A DNA stretch of 64,000 bases from Flavobacteriales bacterium (lineage in GTDB: Bacteria > Bacteroidota > Bacteroidia > Flavobacteriales_D > Crocinitomicaceae), in the NCBI GenBank assembly GCA_947460825.1, contig CANHHA010000010.1, positions 18,020 to 82,019 of the forward strand, given 5' to 3'. Every line of letters starts with the position of its first letter. Position 1 is the stretch's first letter. Shown here in pieces: positions 43,485 through 53,456 of the stretch. The position numbers and the translations under genes were made by a program. The notes beneath the pieces are model-generated. The model ran no database searches. It had not been told where the DNA came from and saw only the letters and a program-made list of their open reading frames with translations.

Positions 43485-43631
43485 ATGAAAACGAAGGTAA
43501 ATGTTTTAATTCTATTGGCTGTTGTTGCATCCGTGATTTTATCATCGTGTGGTGCTTCAAGAAAAGCTGGTTGCGATGCTTACGGGTCTACGAAGACAGA
43601 AATTCAATCAAACGATTTAGCTTCAAAGTAA
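43485..43631 (+). CDS. Very small lipoprotein (48 residues)
   Basis: MKTKVNVLILLAVVASVILSSC is a textbook lipoprotein signal with Cys22; the mature peptide is only 27 residues (CGASRKAGCDAYGSTKTEIQ then SNDLASK). Preceded by a TAACTTTA box about 50 nt upstream. Convergent with pyrF, 14 nt apart. Tiny lipoproteins with a CGASRK-type start are frequent in Flavobacteria; function unknown. Confidence 0.75.
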   Translation: MKTKVNVLILLAVVASVILSSCGASRKAGCDAYGSTKTEIQSNDLASK

Positions 43632-43645
43632 GATATACGCATTTT

Positions 43646-44464
43646 TCATCGCATTAAGCGCTGAAGGTACAAGGCCATTTCGGATTGTATGTTCAGCGCT
43701 TCTTTTTTTGCAGCCACTTCAAAATCCGTTCCTGTTCCTGCATAAATAATGGAGCGTGAGGCATTCACCAACAAGCCACATTCTGAATTTGCGCCTGCAT
43801 TAAATACGTCTTCTAAGGAGCCGCCTTGTGCCCCAACCCCAGGAACCAATAGGAAATGTTCCGGCGCAATCCGTCTGATATCCGCTAATTGCTCGGTACG
43901 TGTGGCACCTACCACAAACATTAAGTTTTCAGAAGTCCCCCACTCCATTACGGTAGAGATCACTTTGGCGTACAAGGGTTGTTCGTCTTGGTTTGCAAGG
44001 TACTGAAAATCGTTTGCCCCTTCATTGGAGGTTAAACCAAGTACAATGGCCCACTTGCCATCAAACTGCAAAAACGGTTGAACGCTGTCTTTTCCCATAT
44101 AGGGAGCTACGGTAACGGCATCGCAGGGAAGTGTTTCAAAAAACGTTTTCGCATAGGCCGTTGAGGTATTACCAATATCTCCACGTTTTGCATCGGCAAT
44201 AATGAAACATTCTTTCGGAATGTAATTAATTGTTTTCTCTAGGCTTTTCCATCCGTTCACTCCCAACGCTTCATAAAATGCCGTATTGGGCTTGTATGCT
44301 ACGGCGTATTCCAAGGTTGCATCAATGATCCGTTTATTAAATTCAAAGATGGGGTCTTCGAATTCCAATACATGGGCTGGTATTTTTTCCATGACTGGAT
44401 CTAAGCCCACACATAGAAAGGATTGTTTTGCGAAAATTTGATGTATGAGTTCGCTCCGTGTCAT
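43646..44464 (-). CDS. pyrF: Orotidine-5'-phosphate decarboxylase (type 2)
   Basis: Last step of UMP synthesis. The 272-residue form with LCVGLDPVMEKIP, AYKPNTAFYEALG, and the catalytic DAKRGDIGNTSTAYAK (Lys-Asp network) belongs to the longer type 2 family. VGATRTEQLADIRRIAP and LLVPGVGAQGGSLEDV carry the phosphate-binding region. Its ATG overlaps the prfA stop by one base, so it is probably coupled to prfA. Confidence 0.96.
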   Translation of the reverse strand: MTRSELIHQIFAKQSFLCVGLDPVMEKIPAHVLEFEDPIFEFNKRIIDATLEYAVAYKPNTAFYEALGVNGWKSLEKTINYIPKECFIIADAKRGDIGNTSTAYAKTFFETLPCDAVTVAPYMGKDSVQPFLQFDGKWAIVLGLTSNEGANDFQYLANQDEQPLYAKVISTVMEWGTSENLMFVVGATRTEQLADIRRIAPEHFLLVPGVGAQGGSLEDVFNAGANSECGLLVNASRSIIYAGTGTDFEVAAKKEALNIQSEMALYLQRLMR

Positions 44465-45540
44465 TATTCTTGACCTTTTAGTTTTTCAGCATTCTCCGCC
44501 ATGCGCAGTGAATCAATAATTTCTTGAATGTCTCCATTCATAAACGAAGCCAGGTTATACATGGTTTTATTAATTCGGTGGTCTGTAATTCTCCCTTGCG
44601 GATAATTGTAGGTTCTAATTTTTGCGGAACGGTCCCCGGTGGAAACCAAGGTTTTTCGTTGCGCTGCACGTTCATTATGAATTCGATCCAATTCTGCTTG
44701 GTATAAGCGGGAACGTAATACTGAAATTGCTTGCTCTAAGTTTTTATGTTGAGAGCGCCCATCCTGACACTCCACTACCACTCCGGTAGGAATATGCGTT
44801 AAACGAATGGCCGATTCGGTTTTATTAATGTGCTGACCTCCTGCACCTGAAGCTCGAAAGGTATCTTTACGGACATCATTCATATCCAATTTAAAATCCA
44901 CTTCTTCCGCTTCCGGAAGCACGGCAACGGTAATTGCTGATGTGTGAACTCGACCTTGTGATTCGGTTTCTGGAACGCGCTGTACACGATGTACACCAGA
45001 CTCAAACTTCATGGCACCATAAATTCCGGCCCCAGTGATTTGAATTGTAATTTCTTTAAACCCTTTTGTTGTTCCTTCTGAAGAGTTAATTACTTCCGCT
45101 TGCCAACCCATTTCTTTAAAATACATGGTGTACATGCGGAAAATATCTTCTACAAAGATACAGGCCTCATCCCCTCCAGTTCCGGCACGCAGTTCCAAGA
45201 TGGCATTTTTGTCATCTTCCGGATCTTTTGGAATCAGCATCATTTTTATTTCTTCTTCCAATACTGGACGTTCTTGCTCCAAGGCATCGATCTCTTCTTT
45301 AGCCATTTCGCGCATTTCAGGATCGGTTTCTTGTTCGAGCAATGCTTTACCAGAGGTTAAATTGGATAAGACATTTGAATAGCGTTTGTAATAGCTTTCT
45401 AGTTCTTCTAATTCGCGATATTCCTTGCTCAATTTAATAAAACGATCCATGTCAGAAATGATGTCCTGATCGGTAATCATTTTTCCGACTTCTATAAATC
45501 GAAAGTGGATGGCTTCAAGTTTGGAAAGTAAATCGCTCAT
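44464..45540 (-). CDS. prfA: Peptide chain release factor 1
   Basis: Recognises UAA/UAG and triggers peptide release. The GGQ motif is in FRASGAGGQHINKTESAIRL; codon-recognition domain 2 includes HRVQRVPETESQGRVHTSA. Length 358 is normal for RF1 and no programmed frameshift is present, which separates it from RF2. A perfect TACCTTTG box lies 15 nt upstream of the ATG. Confidence 0.97.
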   Translation of the reverse strand: MSDLLSKLEAIHFRFIEVGKMITDQDIISDMDRFIKLSKEYRELEELESYYKRYSNVLSNLTSGKALLEQETDPEMREMAKEEIDALEQERPVLEEEIKMMLIPKDPEDDKNAILELRAGTGGDEACIFVEDIFRMYTMYFKEMGWQAEVINSSEGTTKGFKEITIQITGAGIYGAMKFESGVHRVQRVPETESQGRVHTSAITVAVLPEAEEVDFKLDMNDVRKDTFRASGAGGQHINKTESAIRLTHIPTGVVVECQDGRSQHKNLEQAISVLRSRLYQAELDRIHNERAAQRKTLVSTGDRSAKIRTYNYPQGRITDHRINKTMYNLASFMNGDIQEIIDSLRMAENAEKLKGQE

Positions 45541-45555
45541 GCATTAAATTGTGAG

Positions 45556-45563
45556 CAAAGGTA
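45556..45563 (-). promoter_or_regulatory. Candidate -7 box for prfA-pyrF
   Basis: TACCTTTG on the minus strand matches TAnnTTTG and lies 15 nt before the prfA start, in the 48-nt gap after the upstream hypothetical gene. Confidence 0.5.
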
Positions 45564-45588
45564 AGGAATTGAGGCTAAACTCAGCCTA

Positions 45589-45945
45589 TTATCCCGCATA
45601 GTGCAATCTAAAGTATACTTTCAAGGCTTCTCTTCGAAGGATTTGCCACGCTAAATTTTCAAAAAAATCTGTGGTGCTTGGGTCTAATATCTCGGATGTT
45701 TCCGGTAAATCAACACGGTATAAAAACTCAGGTAGTGAACCCGGTGCAAGTTCACGTAAGAAGGTAACGAGGTGCTGATGCATTACGGGAAGTTCTACAC
45801 CTTGCACAGGCGAAATGACCAATCCAAGTGCATGGATGTCTTTTTCTAGTTGGGTCCAAACCGCCTGAAGCAATTCATGCATTGATAATTCGGTGCTTAA
45901 GGTAGCAAACTGCGGAACCAGTTGGTGTAAACTTGAGGGAGCCAT
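45589..45945 (-). CDS. Hypothetical protein (118 residues)
   Basis: I do not recognise a family. Predicted cytoplasmic and mostly helical (LHQLVPQFATLSTELSMHEL; LLQAVWTQLEKDIHALGL; FENLAWQILRREALKVYFRL), with no signal peptide. It lies between prfA and the divergent comM with its own short upstream region. The ATG and uniform codon use support a real gene, but with modest confidence. Confidence 0.6.
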   Translation of the reverse strand: MAPSSLHQLVPQFATLSTELSMHELLQAVWTQLEKDIHALGLVISPVQGVELPVMHQHLVTFLRELAPGSLPEFLYRVDLPETSEILDPSTTDFFENLAWQILRREALKVYFRLHYAG

Positions 45946-46023
45946 GTGCTATTAAACGTTAAAAAAATGAAGGCCTTAAAAATTCTAGCTAACTTAAATA
46001 GAAAACAATAATACACACATCTT

Positions 46024-47559
46024 ATGTTAGTAAAATTATATTCAAGCAGTGTCTTTGGAATCACTGCCACCACCATCACCGTTGAGGTAAATATCGATAA
46101 CGGATTAAATTTTTATTTAGTGGGACTACCAGATAATGCCGTCAAAGAGAGCCAACAACGCATTCGAGCAAGTTTTAAAAACAACGGATTTCATTTCCCA
46201 GGAAAGGAAATCACCGTGAATTTAGCCCCGGCGGACATACGAAAGGAAGGCTCAGTCTTCGACTTACCGATTGCCCTTGGAATCCTGGCTGCGAGCAATC
46301 AGCTCACCCATGACAGCCTCAGTGATTACCTTATTGTTGGTGAGCTTTCCTTGGATGGATCGCTTCAAGCCACGCGGGGCGTATTAGCCATTGCCTTGCA
46401 AGCACGAGAAGAGGGATTCAAGGGAATCATCGTTCCAGAAATTAACGCCTCTGAAGCTTCGGTTATAGAAGGTCTTGACGTATATGGCTTATCCAACTTA
46501 ACTCAGGTTGTGAACTTCTTAAACGATCCAAGCACCAGCTCACCTGCAAAAGCTCCGGCCATGGATGCATACGAACAAGCAAACTTTGAGATTCCTGTTG
46601 ATTTTAAAGAAGTTAAAGGACAGTTTGCTGTGAAGCGTGCCTTTGAAATTGCGGCAGCGGGTGGACATAACATTATTCTGATCGGGCCTCCGGGATCTGG
46701 AAAATCCATGTTAGCCAAGCGCTTCCCTACCCTACTCCCGAGCATGAGTTTAGAAGAGGCCTTAGAAACCACCAAAATTCACAGTGTGGCGGGAAAGATT
46801 AAGCATACGGGCGGATTAATCAGACAACGTCCGTTTAGAAAGCCGCACCATACGATATCGGATATTGGATTGATCGGGGGCGGAAGTTACCCCCAACCCG
46901 GCGAAATATCCTTGGCGCATAATGGGGTCTTGTTTTTGGATGAGCTCCCCGAATATAAACGAACGGTGTTAGAGGTATTGAGACAGCCCTTGGAAGACCG
47001 AACGGTGAGTATTTCCCGAGCAAAATTTAGCATCGAGTATCCGGCGGGGTTTATGTTGATTGCGGCCATGAATCCATGTCCGTGTGGGTATTTGAATCAC
47101 CCCGAAAAAGGATGTTCTTGCGGGCCGGGCATGGTAGATCGTTATTTAAATAAAATCTCTGGACCCTTATTGGACCGAATTGATATGCACATTGAGGTGC
47201 AGCCGGTAAAATATGATGAATTAACGGGAACGATGCCGCAAGAGGATAGCCGCAGCATTAGGGGAAGGGTTGAAACAGCGAGTAGCATTCAAAAGAAGCG
47301 CTACAAAAGCTCGATGGCGCACAACAATGCCCAAATGAGTCGGAGTGAGATTGAAACGCATTGTATTTTGGATGAGGCCTCGCGGGCTTTGTTAAAACAA
47401 GCCATGGTGCACTTAGGCTTGTCTGCTAGAGCGTATGACCGCATCTTGAAGGTAGCACGAACCATTGCGGATTTGGAGGGCTCTTCGGACATTCAAACGC
47501 CACATGTAGCAGAAGCTATACAATACCGCAGCTTGGACAAAAGCCGATTGGGCGGGTGA
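46024..47559 (+). CDS. comM: ComM/YifB-type Mg-chelatase-like AAA+ ATPase
   Basis: 511 residues: N-terminal Lon-like domain about 1-170 ([40 protein letters not shown]), then an AAA+ core with Walker [17 protein letters not shown], Walker [10 protein letters not shown] and sensor NPCPCGY, plus a CSCGPG zinc-like cysteine cluster and a C-terminal helical lid ([20 protein letters not shown]). Related ComM proteins are branch-migration helicases in natural transformation. Monocistronic. Confidence 0.94.
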   Translation: MLVKLYSSSVFGITATTITVEVNIDNGLNFYLVGLPDNAVKESQQRIRASFKNNGFHFPGKEITVNLAPADIRKEGSVFDLPIALGILAASNQLTHDSLSDYLIVGELSLDGSLQATRGVLAIALQAREEGFKGIIVPEINASEASVIEGLDVYGLSNLTQVVNFLNDPSTSSPAKAPAMDAYEQANFEIPVDFKEVKGQFAVKRAFEIAAAGGHNIILIGPPGSGKSMLAKRFPTLLPSMSLEEALETTKIHSVAGKIKHTGGLIRQRPFRKPHHTISDIGLIGGGSYPQPGEISLAHNGVLFLDELPEYKRTVLEVLRQPLEDRTVSISRAKFSIEYPAGFMLIAAMNPCPCGYLNHPEKGCSCGPGMVDRYLNKISGPLLDRIDMHIEVQPVKYDELTGTMPQEDSRSIRGRVETASSIQKKRYKSSMAHNNAQMSRSEIETHCILDEASRALLKQAMVHLGLSARAYDRILKVARTIADLEGSSDIQTPHVAEAIQYRSLDKSRLGG

Positions 47560-47613
47560 GGAACGTGCTGATTTTTTTCTAAGCGTGGTGTATGTTTATT
47601 CTACTAAACCTAC

Positions 47614-50274
47614 TTACATTTTAATAAATCTTGAACACCATTGATCCCTACCATTCGTTACTTGAACGATATAAAATCCGGGTTTTAGCGAGGACGTATT
47701 TAGGGTAGTTTCTTGTTCGTTCATTGTTTCTACGAGGTGAATTCTTCCATTTAAATCCGTTAAAATGACTTGCATAGATTCATTGAGCGATTTTGCTAAT
47801 TTAATCGTTAAATCAGCGCTGGTAGGATTAGGAAAAATAGTCAAGCCCTCTTTTTGTTCAAGTGACAAAATTTGAGAAAACGTGGAATCCAAATGAATGG
47901 TGGAGGCAGTATTTGTGCGAATAGCGTCGTTGAAGTCAAAGTAAATATCGACGAAATTGTTAATTTCAGAAAGAAAAGGAAATGAGGCAGGATGTTTTAA
48001 CCTAAATTTCACAAATCCATTCGAACCTACTTGGTTGGTAGTGCTATCTGGCAACATGATTTGATTAAAGCGTAAGGTCATTATTCGGCCATCAAAGTTC
48101 ACTTCAAGTCCTTGATGACTCATCGCTAAAAGTTCAAAGGAAGCTAAATCTAAAAACGTTGAAAGGGTATCAATAATAACTACATTGTATGCCGTATCGT
48201 TTCCAACATTTTGAAAATGTACGGTATATTCTAACCAATCAGCGCTAGAAACATTGTAGAGCGTGTCTTTATCGACCAATTTTATGTTAGGATCGTAAGG
48301 GCCAACAACCTGAATTTGACTGTTAGAAACATTATCATTAGCCGTTAAATCGCCTATCAAGGGGGTAATTTGAACTTGAGATGCAAGCGGATACCCTATA
48401 GGGGTTCCAACAGGAATGTTAAACTGAACAAACACATCGCCTTGTTGCCCAGGCTGCAAAACACCTAATTGCCACTGCACATTGTTTGCGAGTTGAACCG
48501 TTGGAGCGGGTGATGCAGATAAAAAGTTAATCCCAGCTGGAGGCGTGAACAAAACGGTCGCATTTTGTGCCACCGTACCAACATTTTTGTAGGACAACAT
48601 GTAACCGAGTACATAACCTGCTTTGGGAGCGGTCAATGGAGTAAGCGTCACACGTAAATCAGGCATATTAGGGGTTGGAACAAGTCCGAAATGATTGAGT
48701 GAATCGATATTACCTAGACCAACAAATATGGCATTTTGCAAGGGTGGAGTGCTCAGCGTATGATACAATGGCATATTGGGTATATTCACATCGTACGTAC
48801 CGGCATTTGCATAAACTTCATAAAACCCATTGTTTGCAGATAGTGCTTGATATGAACCATTCGTTAGCTGTAGTAAGACGTTTGGCAAGCCAACTTCCGT
48901 AAGATCCATTATGGCATTATTATTTACATCTTGAAATACTTTTCCTGAAATAGCATTCGAATTTCCAGCGATTTTTATCAAAAAAGAGGATGGGACAAAA
49001 GTGGAAATACCCGCCATATTCATGTTTCCGTAGGCAGAACCCGACACATATATATCATTTCCAGCACATGTTACTGAACTCGCAATAACAGATGAAGCGG
49101 AGGAAGAACCAGAAATCACCGAAGTAACCTGACCACTTGTGTCAATTTGAGCTAAATACGTCCTAGCATTCCCACCGCCTGCTAATGGAACTGCGCCGAA
49201 AACGATATTTCCAGTGTAAATGCCCGTAAGTAATAACGCCGTATTGCTTTTGCATTTCAAATCATAGCCCTGATCGTTTCCGTTTCCGCCAAATGATTTT
49301 GCCCATGAATACGTTCCATTGCTATTTATCTTAACTAGCAGCGCGTTATCATTGGCACCATTCACCAAAGAAATTGGACCAAAACTCGCTTGAGAATCGA
49401 AATTTCCTGTGAAATAAATACTTCCGGTGGTGTCGGCGCTTAGCCCATAAATCTCGCCATTAAATAGGGAAAGCGTATTAAACTGAAACACACCCATGGC
49501 ATTGAATTTGGCTACAAAGTGATTCTGACCATTCATGGACTGAACGGATCCATTAAATCCAATCGTTGCAGCGGATGAAAAACCACCCATGTAAATATTA
49601 CCGTTCACATCGACCGTGTGCGTGTACACATAAACCCCGCCCGTTATACCAAAAGATTGCACTGGAATTCCTGCTAAATCTAATTCCAATAGAAACGCGT
49701 GACCGTTGCCAACAGAATTAATATTTGCACCCGGGAAAACAAATGCACCGTTGTAGTTTCCTGAGAAAAACAAATTTCCATTTGACCCAAGGCTTAAGTC
49801 CACAGCGTAATCATTGGTAGTGCCACCCCCTTTTTTAGCCATTAAAATCGCCCCATTACTCGCATCTAATTTCACAATAAAAACATCTGATCCACCGCTC
49901 GACACGAGGGTAAAAGCACCAACTGTCATGGTTTGCTGGAAGTGACCTACTACCCAGACCGCATTTACCCCATCGAAAACAATTTTAGATGAATAATCAC
50001 TCCCTGCACCTCCAAAATGACTCACCCATAACAAGGCACCATTAGACGCATATTTTTGTACCACAACATCCTGAAGGCCATTGCTATTAATCACAGACAT
50101 GCCAATTTGATTATTAGCCCCAACAATTTGACCGCACGTGTAACTGTCGTTAAAAGGGTCCACAGCCACATCTATACCTAAACCAGGATTGGCAGCTATC
50201 CAATCACCCACCTGGGCATTCGTGTAACCAATCGAGCATATAAGAATCAGGGAACTTAGTAAATTCTTGAACAT
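47614..50274 (-). CDS. Large T9SS-secreted protein with SBBP-like repeats, CnaB-like and DUF11-like domains
   Basis: 886 residues. Signal peptide to about residue 20 (ICSIGYTNAQ), then beta-propeller-like repeats about 25-430 recurring as WVSHFGGAGSDYSS, KKGGGTTNDYAVDL and WAKSFGGNGNDQGYDL. A SdrD/CnaB-like domain (GKVFQDVNNNAIMDLTEVGL) is at about 440-530, followed by DUF11/DUF7619-like domains with DPNIKLVDKDTLYNVSSADW. The C-terminal T9SS type A sequence is TIFPNPTSADLTIKL ... LKPGFYIVQVTNG. Likely a surface or released structural protein or adhesin. Confidence 0.9.
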   Translation of the reverse strand: MFKNLLSSLILICSIGYTNAQVGDWIAANPGLGIDVAVDPFNDSYTCGQIVGANNQIGMSVINSNGLQDVVVQKYASNGALLWVSHFGGAGSDYSSKIVFDGVNAVWVVGHFQQTMTVGAFTLVSSGGSDVFIVKLDASNGAILMAKKGGGTTNDYAVDLSLGSNGNLFFSGNYNGAFVFPGANINSVGNGHAFLLELDLAGIPVQSFGITGGVYVYTHTVDVNGNIYMGGFSSAATIGFNGSVQSMNGQNHFVAKFNAMGVFQFNTLSLFNGEIYGLSADTTGSIYFTGNFDSQASFGPISLVNGANDNALLVKINSNGTYSWAKSFGGNGNDQGYDLKCKSNTALLLTGIYTGNIVFGAVPLAGGGNARTYLAQIDTSGQVTSVISGSSSASSVIASSVTCAGNDIYVSGSAYGNMNMAGISTFVPSSFLIKIAGNSNAISGKVFQDVNNNAIMDLTEVGLPNVLLQLTNGSYQALSANNGFYEVYANAGTYDVNIPNMPLYHTLSTPPLQNAIFVGLGNIDSLNHFGLVPTPNMPDLRVTLTPLTAPKAGYVLGYMLSYKNVGTVAQNATVLFTPPAGINFLSASPAPTVQLANNVQWQLGVLQPGQQGDVFVQFNIPVGTPIGYPLASQVQITPLIGDLTANDNVSNSQIQVVGPYDPNIKLVDKDTLYNVSSADWLEYTVHFQNVGNDTAYNVVIIDTLSTFLDLASFELLAMSHQGLEVNFDGRIMTLRFNQIMLPDSTTNQVGSNGFVKFRLKHPASFPFLSEINNFVDIYFDFNDAIRTNTASTIHLDSTFSQILSLEQKEGLTIFPNPTSADLTIKLAKSLNESMQVILTDLNGRIHLVETMNEQETTLNTSSLKPGFYIVQVTNGRDQWCSRFIKM

Positions 50275-50381
50275 TTGTCTATTTTTAGATAAATGTAGAT
50301 AAAATTAATGATGGGCGAAAAGATATTAACTGCATCTTGGATAAAAGCGGATTTGGAGGGTGAGATAATGGTTAGTTTTTA

Positions 50382-50389
50382 TACCTTTG
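50382..50389 (+). promoter_or_regulatory. Candidate -7 box immediately before the T9SS esterase gene
   Basis: TACCTTTG matches TAnnTTTG and ends 4 nt before the ATG, predicting an almost leaderless mRNA. Confidence 0.48.
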
Positions 50390-50393
50390 ATAG

Positions 50394-51767
50394 ATGAAGA
50401 AGATCCTACTGCTTATAGTGTTTGCGCCATATTGGGCGTTTAGTCAATTCCAAATCGGACATACCACCCTTACCTTTAACGACCCAACCCGAAACGGTGG
50501 TTTTGGTTCAGGCGGAGGCCCTGGTCGTCAAATTCAAACGGAAGTTTATTACCCAACCTTTATCGCTGGAGAAAATACACCGGTAGCCACATTCCCTGAA
50601 TTCCCAGTTATTGTATTTGGTCATGGGTTTGCCATGGGTTGGGATGCCTACCAAAACATATGGGAACACTTAGTACCACAAGGCTACATCATGGCGTTTG
50701 TTCGTACTGAAGGGAGCTTGATTCCTTCACCCAGCCATAGTGATTTTGGCCAAGACTTGGCCTTAGTATCCACCAAAATGTTAGCCCTTAATAGTCTTGC
50801 CAGTTCCCCTTTCAACGGAAAGGTTAAACAAAAATCTGTTATTATGGGGCATTCTATGGGTGGCGGTGCCACGATGTTAGCGGCCTCAAACAACACGAAT
50901 ATTGCGGGAATTGTGGGATTAGCTCCTGCCGAAACCAACCCAACAGCCATTGGTGTTTGTGGGAACATCACCGTGCCTGCCCTCATATTTTCGGGTTCTA
51001 GTGATGGCGTAACCCCTCCCGCTGAACACCATATTCCAATTTATCAAGGGATCGCCTCTACCTGTAAATCCTTTGTGAGCATTACCGGTGGAGCGCATTG
51101 TTATTTTGCCAATAGCAATTTTAATTGTGATTTTGGCGAAGGTACTTCCTCGCAAGGGATTTCGATTTCAAGGGCCGAACAACAAGACAAAACGTATTGG
51201 TTGCTTGATCCATGGTTGCAGTATGTGTTAGGTTCTGATTGCTTCGCATTATCTGATTTTCAATGGAAACTGAATAATACCATAGGAACCGTAAATCAAG
51301 GCACGTGTACTCCTTCAGGTACCAACGCAACGATCTTTTACGACAACATGTCAACCTTGTGGACTACCACTCCGGGAACGGCCTATCAATGGTATTTGAA
51401 TGGGCAAATCATGCAAGGAGAAACCAATGATACCTTAGTCCCACCGGTTGATTTAGGCGGAGATTATTCCGTATCAGTTTTCTCTCCATCAGGTTGCGAA
51501 ACCAGCTCCTTCATTACTCTTCAAGGATCCATCAGTATAATACCGCTTGATTATCAGTTGATATACCAAGCTGCGCAAAATAACATTCAAATAACCACGA
51601 ATACACCGTATACCGGAAGCGTTAGTCTGCAAGATATTCAAGGTCGGATGATGAACCAAGAGGTCGTTAACGCAACAAGTATAAACTTCTCGAGTATTCA
51701 ACTCGCCAAGGGGGTTTACTTTGTACGTCTAGGGAACGTGCCTACCAAACGAATTCTCGTCTACTAA
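50394..51767 (+). CDS. T9SS-secreted alpha/beta hydrolase resembling polyester (PET-type) hydrolases
   Basis: 457 residues: signal peptide MKKILLLIVFAPYWAFSQ, hydrolase domain about 20-280, a small Ig-like/PKD-like linker about 285-375, and a C-terminal T9SS sorting domain (SVSLQDIQGRMMNQEV, LAKGVYFVRLG). Triad: Ser154 in MGHSMGGGATMLAA, Asp204 in FSGSSDGVTPP, His235 in ITGGAHCYFANS. The run NITVPALIFSGSSDGVTPP and the GGAHxxFAN motif resemble cutinase/PETase-type enzymes, where the corresponding stretch is GGSHxxAN. Cysteines at 189, 224, 236 and 245 could form disulfides. A dienelactone- or chlorophyllase-type esterase is the alternative reading. Confidence 0.87.
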   Translation: MKKILLLIVFAPYWAFSQFQIGHTTLTFNDPTRNGGFGSGGGPGRQIQTEVYYPTFIAGENTPVATFPEFPVIVFGHGFAMGWDAYQNIWEHLVPQGYIMAFVRTEGSLIPSPSHSDFGQDLALVSTKMLALNSLASSPFNGKVKQKSVIMGHSMGGGATMLAASNNTNIAGIVGLAPAETNPTAIGVCGNITVPALIFSGSSDGVTPPAEHHIPIYQGIASTCKSFVSITGGAHCYFANSNFNCDFGEGTSSQGISISRAEQQDKTYWLLDPWLQYVLGSDCFALSDFQWKLNNTIGTVNQGTCTPSGTNATIFYDNMSTLWTTTPGTAYQWYLNGQIMQGETNDTLVPPVDLGGDYSVSVFSPSGCETSSFITLQGSISIIPLDYQLIYQAAQNNIQITTNTPYTGSVSLQDIQGRMMNQEVVNATSINFSSIQLAKGVYFVRLGNVPTKRILVY

Positions 51768-52465
51768 ATCAAGAGCGCCTCTAGGGCTTCTCGACTTTGC
51801 ATTGGTTCGTGAGCTCGTATACTTCCATCCTGTGGCACTAACCATAGGGGTAATTCAAAGCCAATCACCAAATCGAGGTCGTGGGTTGAAAGGAGAATGC
51901 CTTTCTGTTCTGAAATGGCCAATTCTTTGAGTAAGGTAAAGAGTTGTTTTCGGTGATAAAAATCCAAAAAAGCGGTAGGTTCGTCCAAGAAGATATAGGG
52001 TGTATCTTGCGCTAAGGCCCGTGCAAGCCCCACCAATTGTCGTTCACCATCGCTCAATGAAGCAGTAAGTTTGTCTTTTAAATGATCCGCACCTACGCGA
52101 ATCAGCGCATGTAAGGCAAGTTGGCGATCTTCTTCCCTTGGATTACCCAAGATGCCTAGATAAGGCGTTCTTCCGAGCAATACATAATCCAAGACCAGCA
52201 GTTGCGATACCCCGGTGAAATGCGCATTAAGCCATGCGATTTTAGTAGCTAAAGATTGAGGTGACCAATGTGTTATTTCTTTTTCATCAATAGTAACAGA
52301 TCCGCTTAGGATGGGAAGTGAACCACGCAAGGTTTGAAGCAGGGTGGATTTTCCGCTACCATTCCTACCTACCAAGGCCACCAAATCACCCGGATTCAAC
52401 TGCAGCGATTCCGCTGTAGCGATGGCTCCCGTATACCCAATATGTAACTGATTAACCTGTAACAT
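51764..52465 (-). CDS. ABC transporter ATP-binding protein (FecE/BtuD type)
   Basis: ATPase of a metallophore/cobalamin importer. Walker A GRNGSGKSTLLQ, signature LSDGERQLVGLARAL and Walker B YIFLDEPTAFLDF with the switch LSTHDLDLV. 233 residues. It overlaps the permease gene by 14 nt at its 5' end and is the last gene of the panB-SBP-permease-ATPase run. Confidence 0.93.
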   Translation of the reverse strand: MLQVNQLHIGYTGAIATAESLQLNPGDLVALVGRNGSGKSTLLQTLRGSLPILSGSVTIDEKEITHWSPQSLATKIAWLNAHFTGVSQLLVLDYVLLGRTPYLGILGNPREEDRQLALHALIRVGADHLKDKLTASLSDGERQLVGLARALAQDTPYIFLDEPTAFLDFYHRKQLFTLLKELAISEQKGILLSTHDLDLVIGFELPLWLVPQDGSIRAHEPMQSREALEALLI

Positions 52466-53456
52466 GCCTGTTTTTTAAAATCATCCAACTTACAAATGGC
52501 ACCCCCAGGAGGGCAGTCAAGGCATTCAAAGGAATCGCTATGTAGGATTCAAGTAGCTTAATCGCAAAATCACACACCCCTAAAAATAAGGCTCCGAACA
52601 GGATATTGGACCACAACAACACGCGATGATTTTGGGTTTTCATAAGCAGTTTTGTCACGTTCGGAATGGCCAATCCCACGAAAGCAATCGGTCCAGCAAA
52701 GGCTGTAATGGTACCGGTAAGTATCCCCGAAATTAAGATGCTCAGAATACGCACCTGACGAATAGAAATACCGAGGGATTTGGCGATGTCTTCTCCCAAC
52801 ACCATGGCATTGAGTGCACGCACTTGAAAAAGCGAAAGTATAACTCCAAGGCTTGTAATTATGGCAATCCATGGGATTTGTTGAATGGTTACCCGTTGCA
52901 AACTACCAAAATTCCAAAATACATATTGCTGTAAATCTTGAGTACCCGAAGACGCCTGAATAATTGCAATGATGGCACCAATAAAGCTACTAAGCATTAA
53001 TCCGATGAGCAATAAATGAACCGCCGAACGTAATTTTAGGGCAAAGAGCAACATGATTGCGCCCATTCCCATCGCACCCAAAATCCCCAGAAAAATCAAA
53101 TCCGTAGTGGATCCCAAGGCTGTAATACCGGTCATCATCCACAGGGCAACCAACAAGGAAGAGCCGGAAGTGATTCCCAACACATCGGGTCCCGCCAAAG
53201 TGTTTTGAAATAAATTTTGCATCAACATTCCCGCCACAGAGAGCGCTGCACCAGCTAAGAAGGCCATGAGAATTCTAGGCAATCTGAACGACCAAACCAC
53301 GGTAGAAGAAACCTCATCGCTTGGATTGGTTAGGGCCTGAAAAACGTGTTCCCACGTGGTGTGGAAATACCCTGTTTTCAAATACAGCAAGAACACCACA
53401 AGGAGCAATATTCCGGCGGAGAGCAGCAGGATCAGGTGGGATTTAGTTTGGTTCAT
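52452..53456 (-). CDS. FecCD/BtuC-type ABC transporter permease
   Basis: Integral membrane subunit (334 residues, about ten hydrophobic segments). Recognisable FecCD sequence: RLPRILMAFLAGAALSVAGM, LAGPDVLGITSGSSLLVALW and, near the C-terminus, AGPIAFVGLAIPNVTKLL. The substrate could be a ferric siderophore, heme or cobalamin; sequence alone does not decide. Its start overlaps the substrate-binding gene stop by 4 nt. Confidence 0.94.
   Translation of the reverse strand: MNQTKSHLILLLSAGILLLVVFLLYLKTGYFHTTWEHVFQALTNPSDEVSSTVVWSFRLPRILMAFLAGAALSVAGMLMQNLFQNTLAGPDVLGITSGSSLLVALWMMTGITALGSTTDLIFLGILGAMGMGAIMLLFALKLRSAVHLLLIGLMLSSFIGAIIAIIQASSGTQDLQQYVFWNFGSLQRVTIQQIPWIAIITSLGVILSLFQVRALNAMVLGEDIAKSLGISIRQVRILSILISGILTGTITAFAGPIAFVGLAIPNVTKLLMKTQNHRVLLWSNILFGALFLGVCDFAIKLLESYIAIPLNALTALLGVPFVSWMILKNRHVTG

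Noticed and set aside
44464..45540. Release factor 2 with programmed frameshift
   Set aside because: The frame is continuous for 358 codons and the sequence is of the RF1 type, without the in-frame UGA near codon 25.
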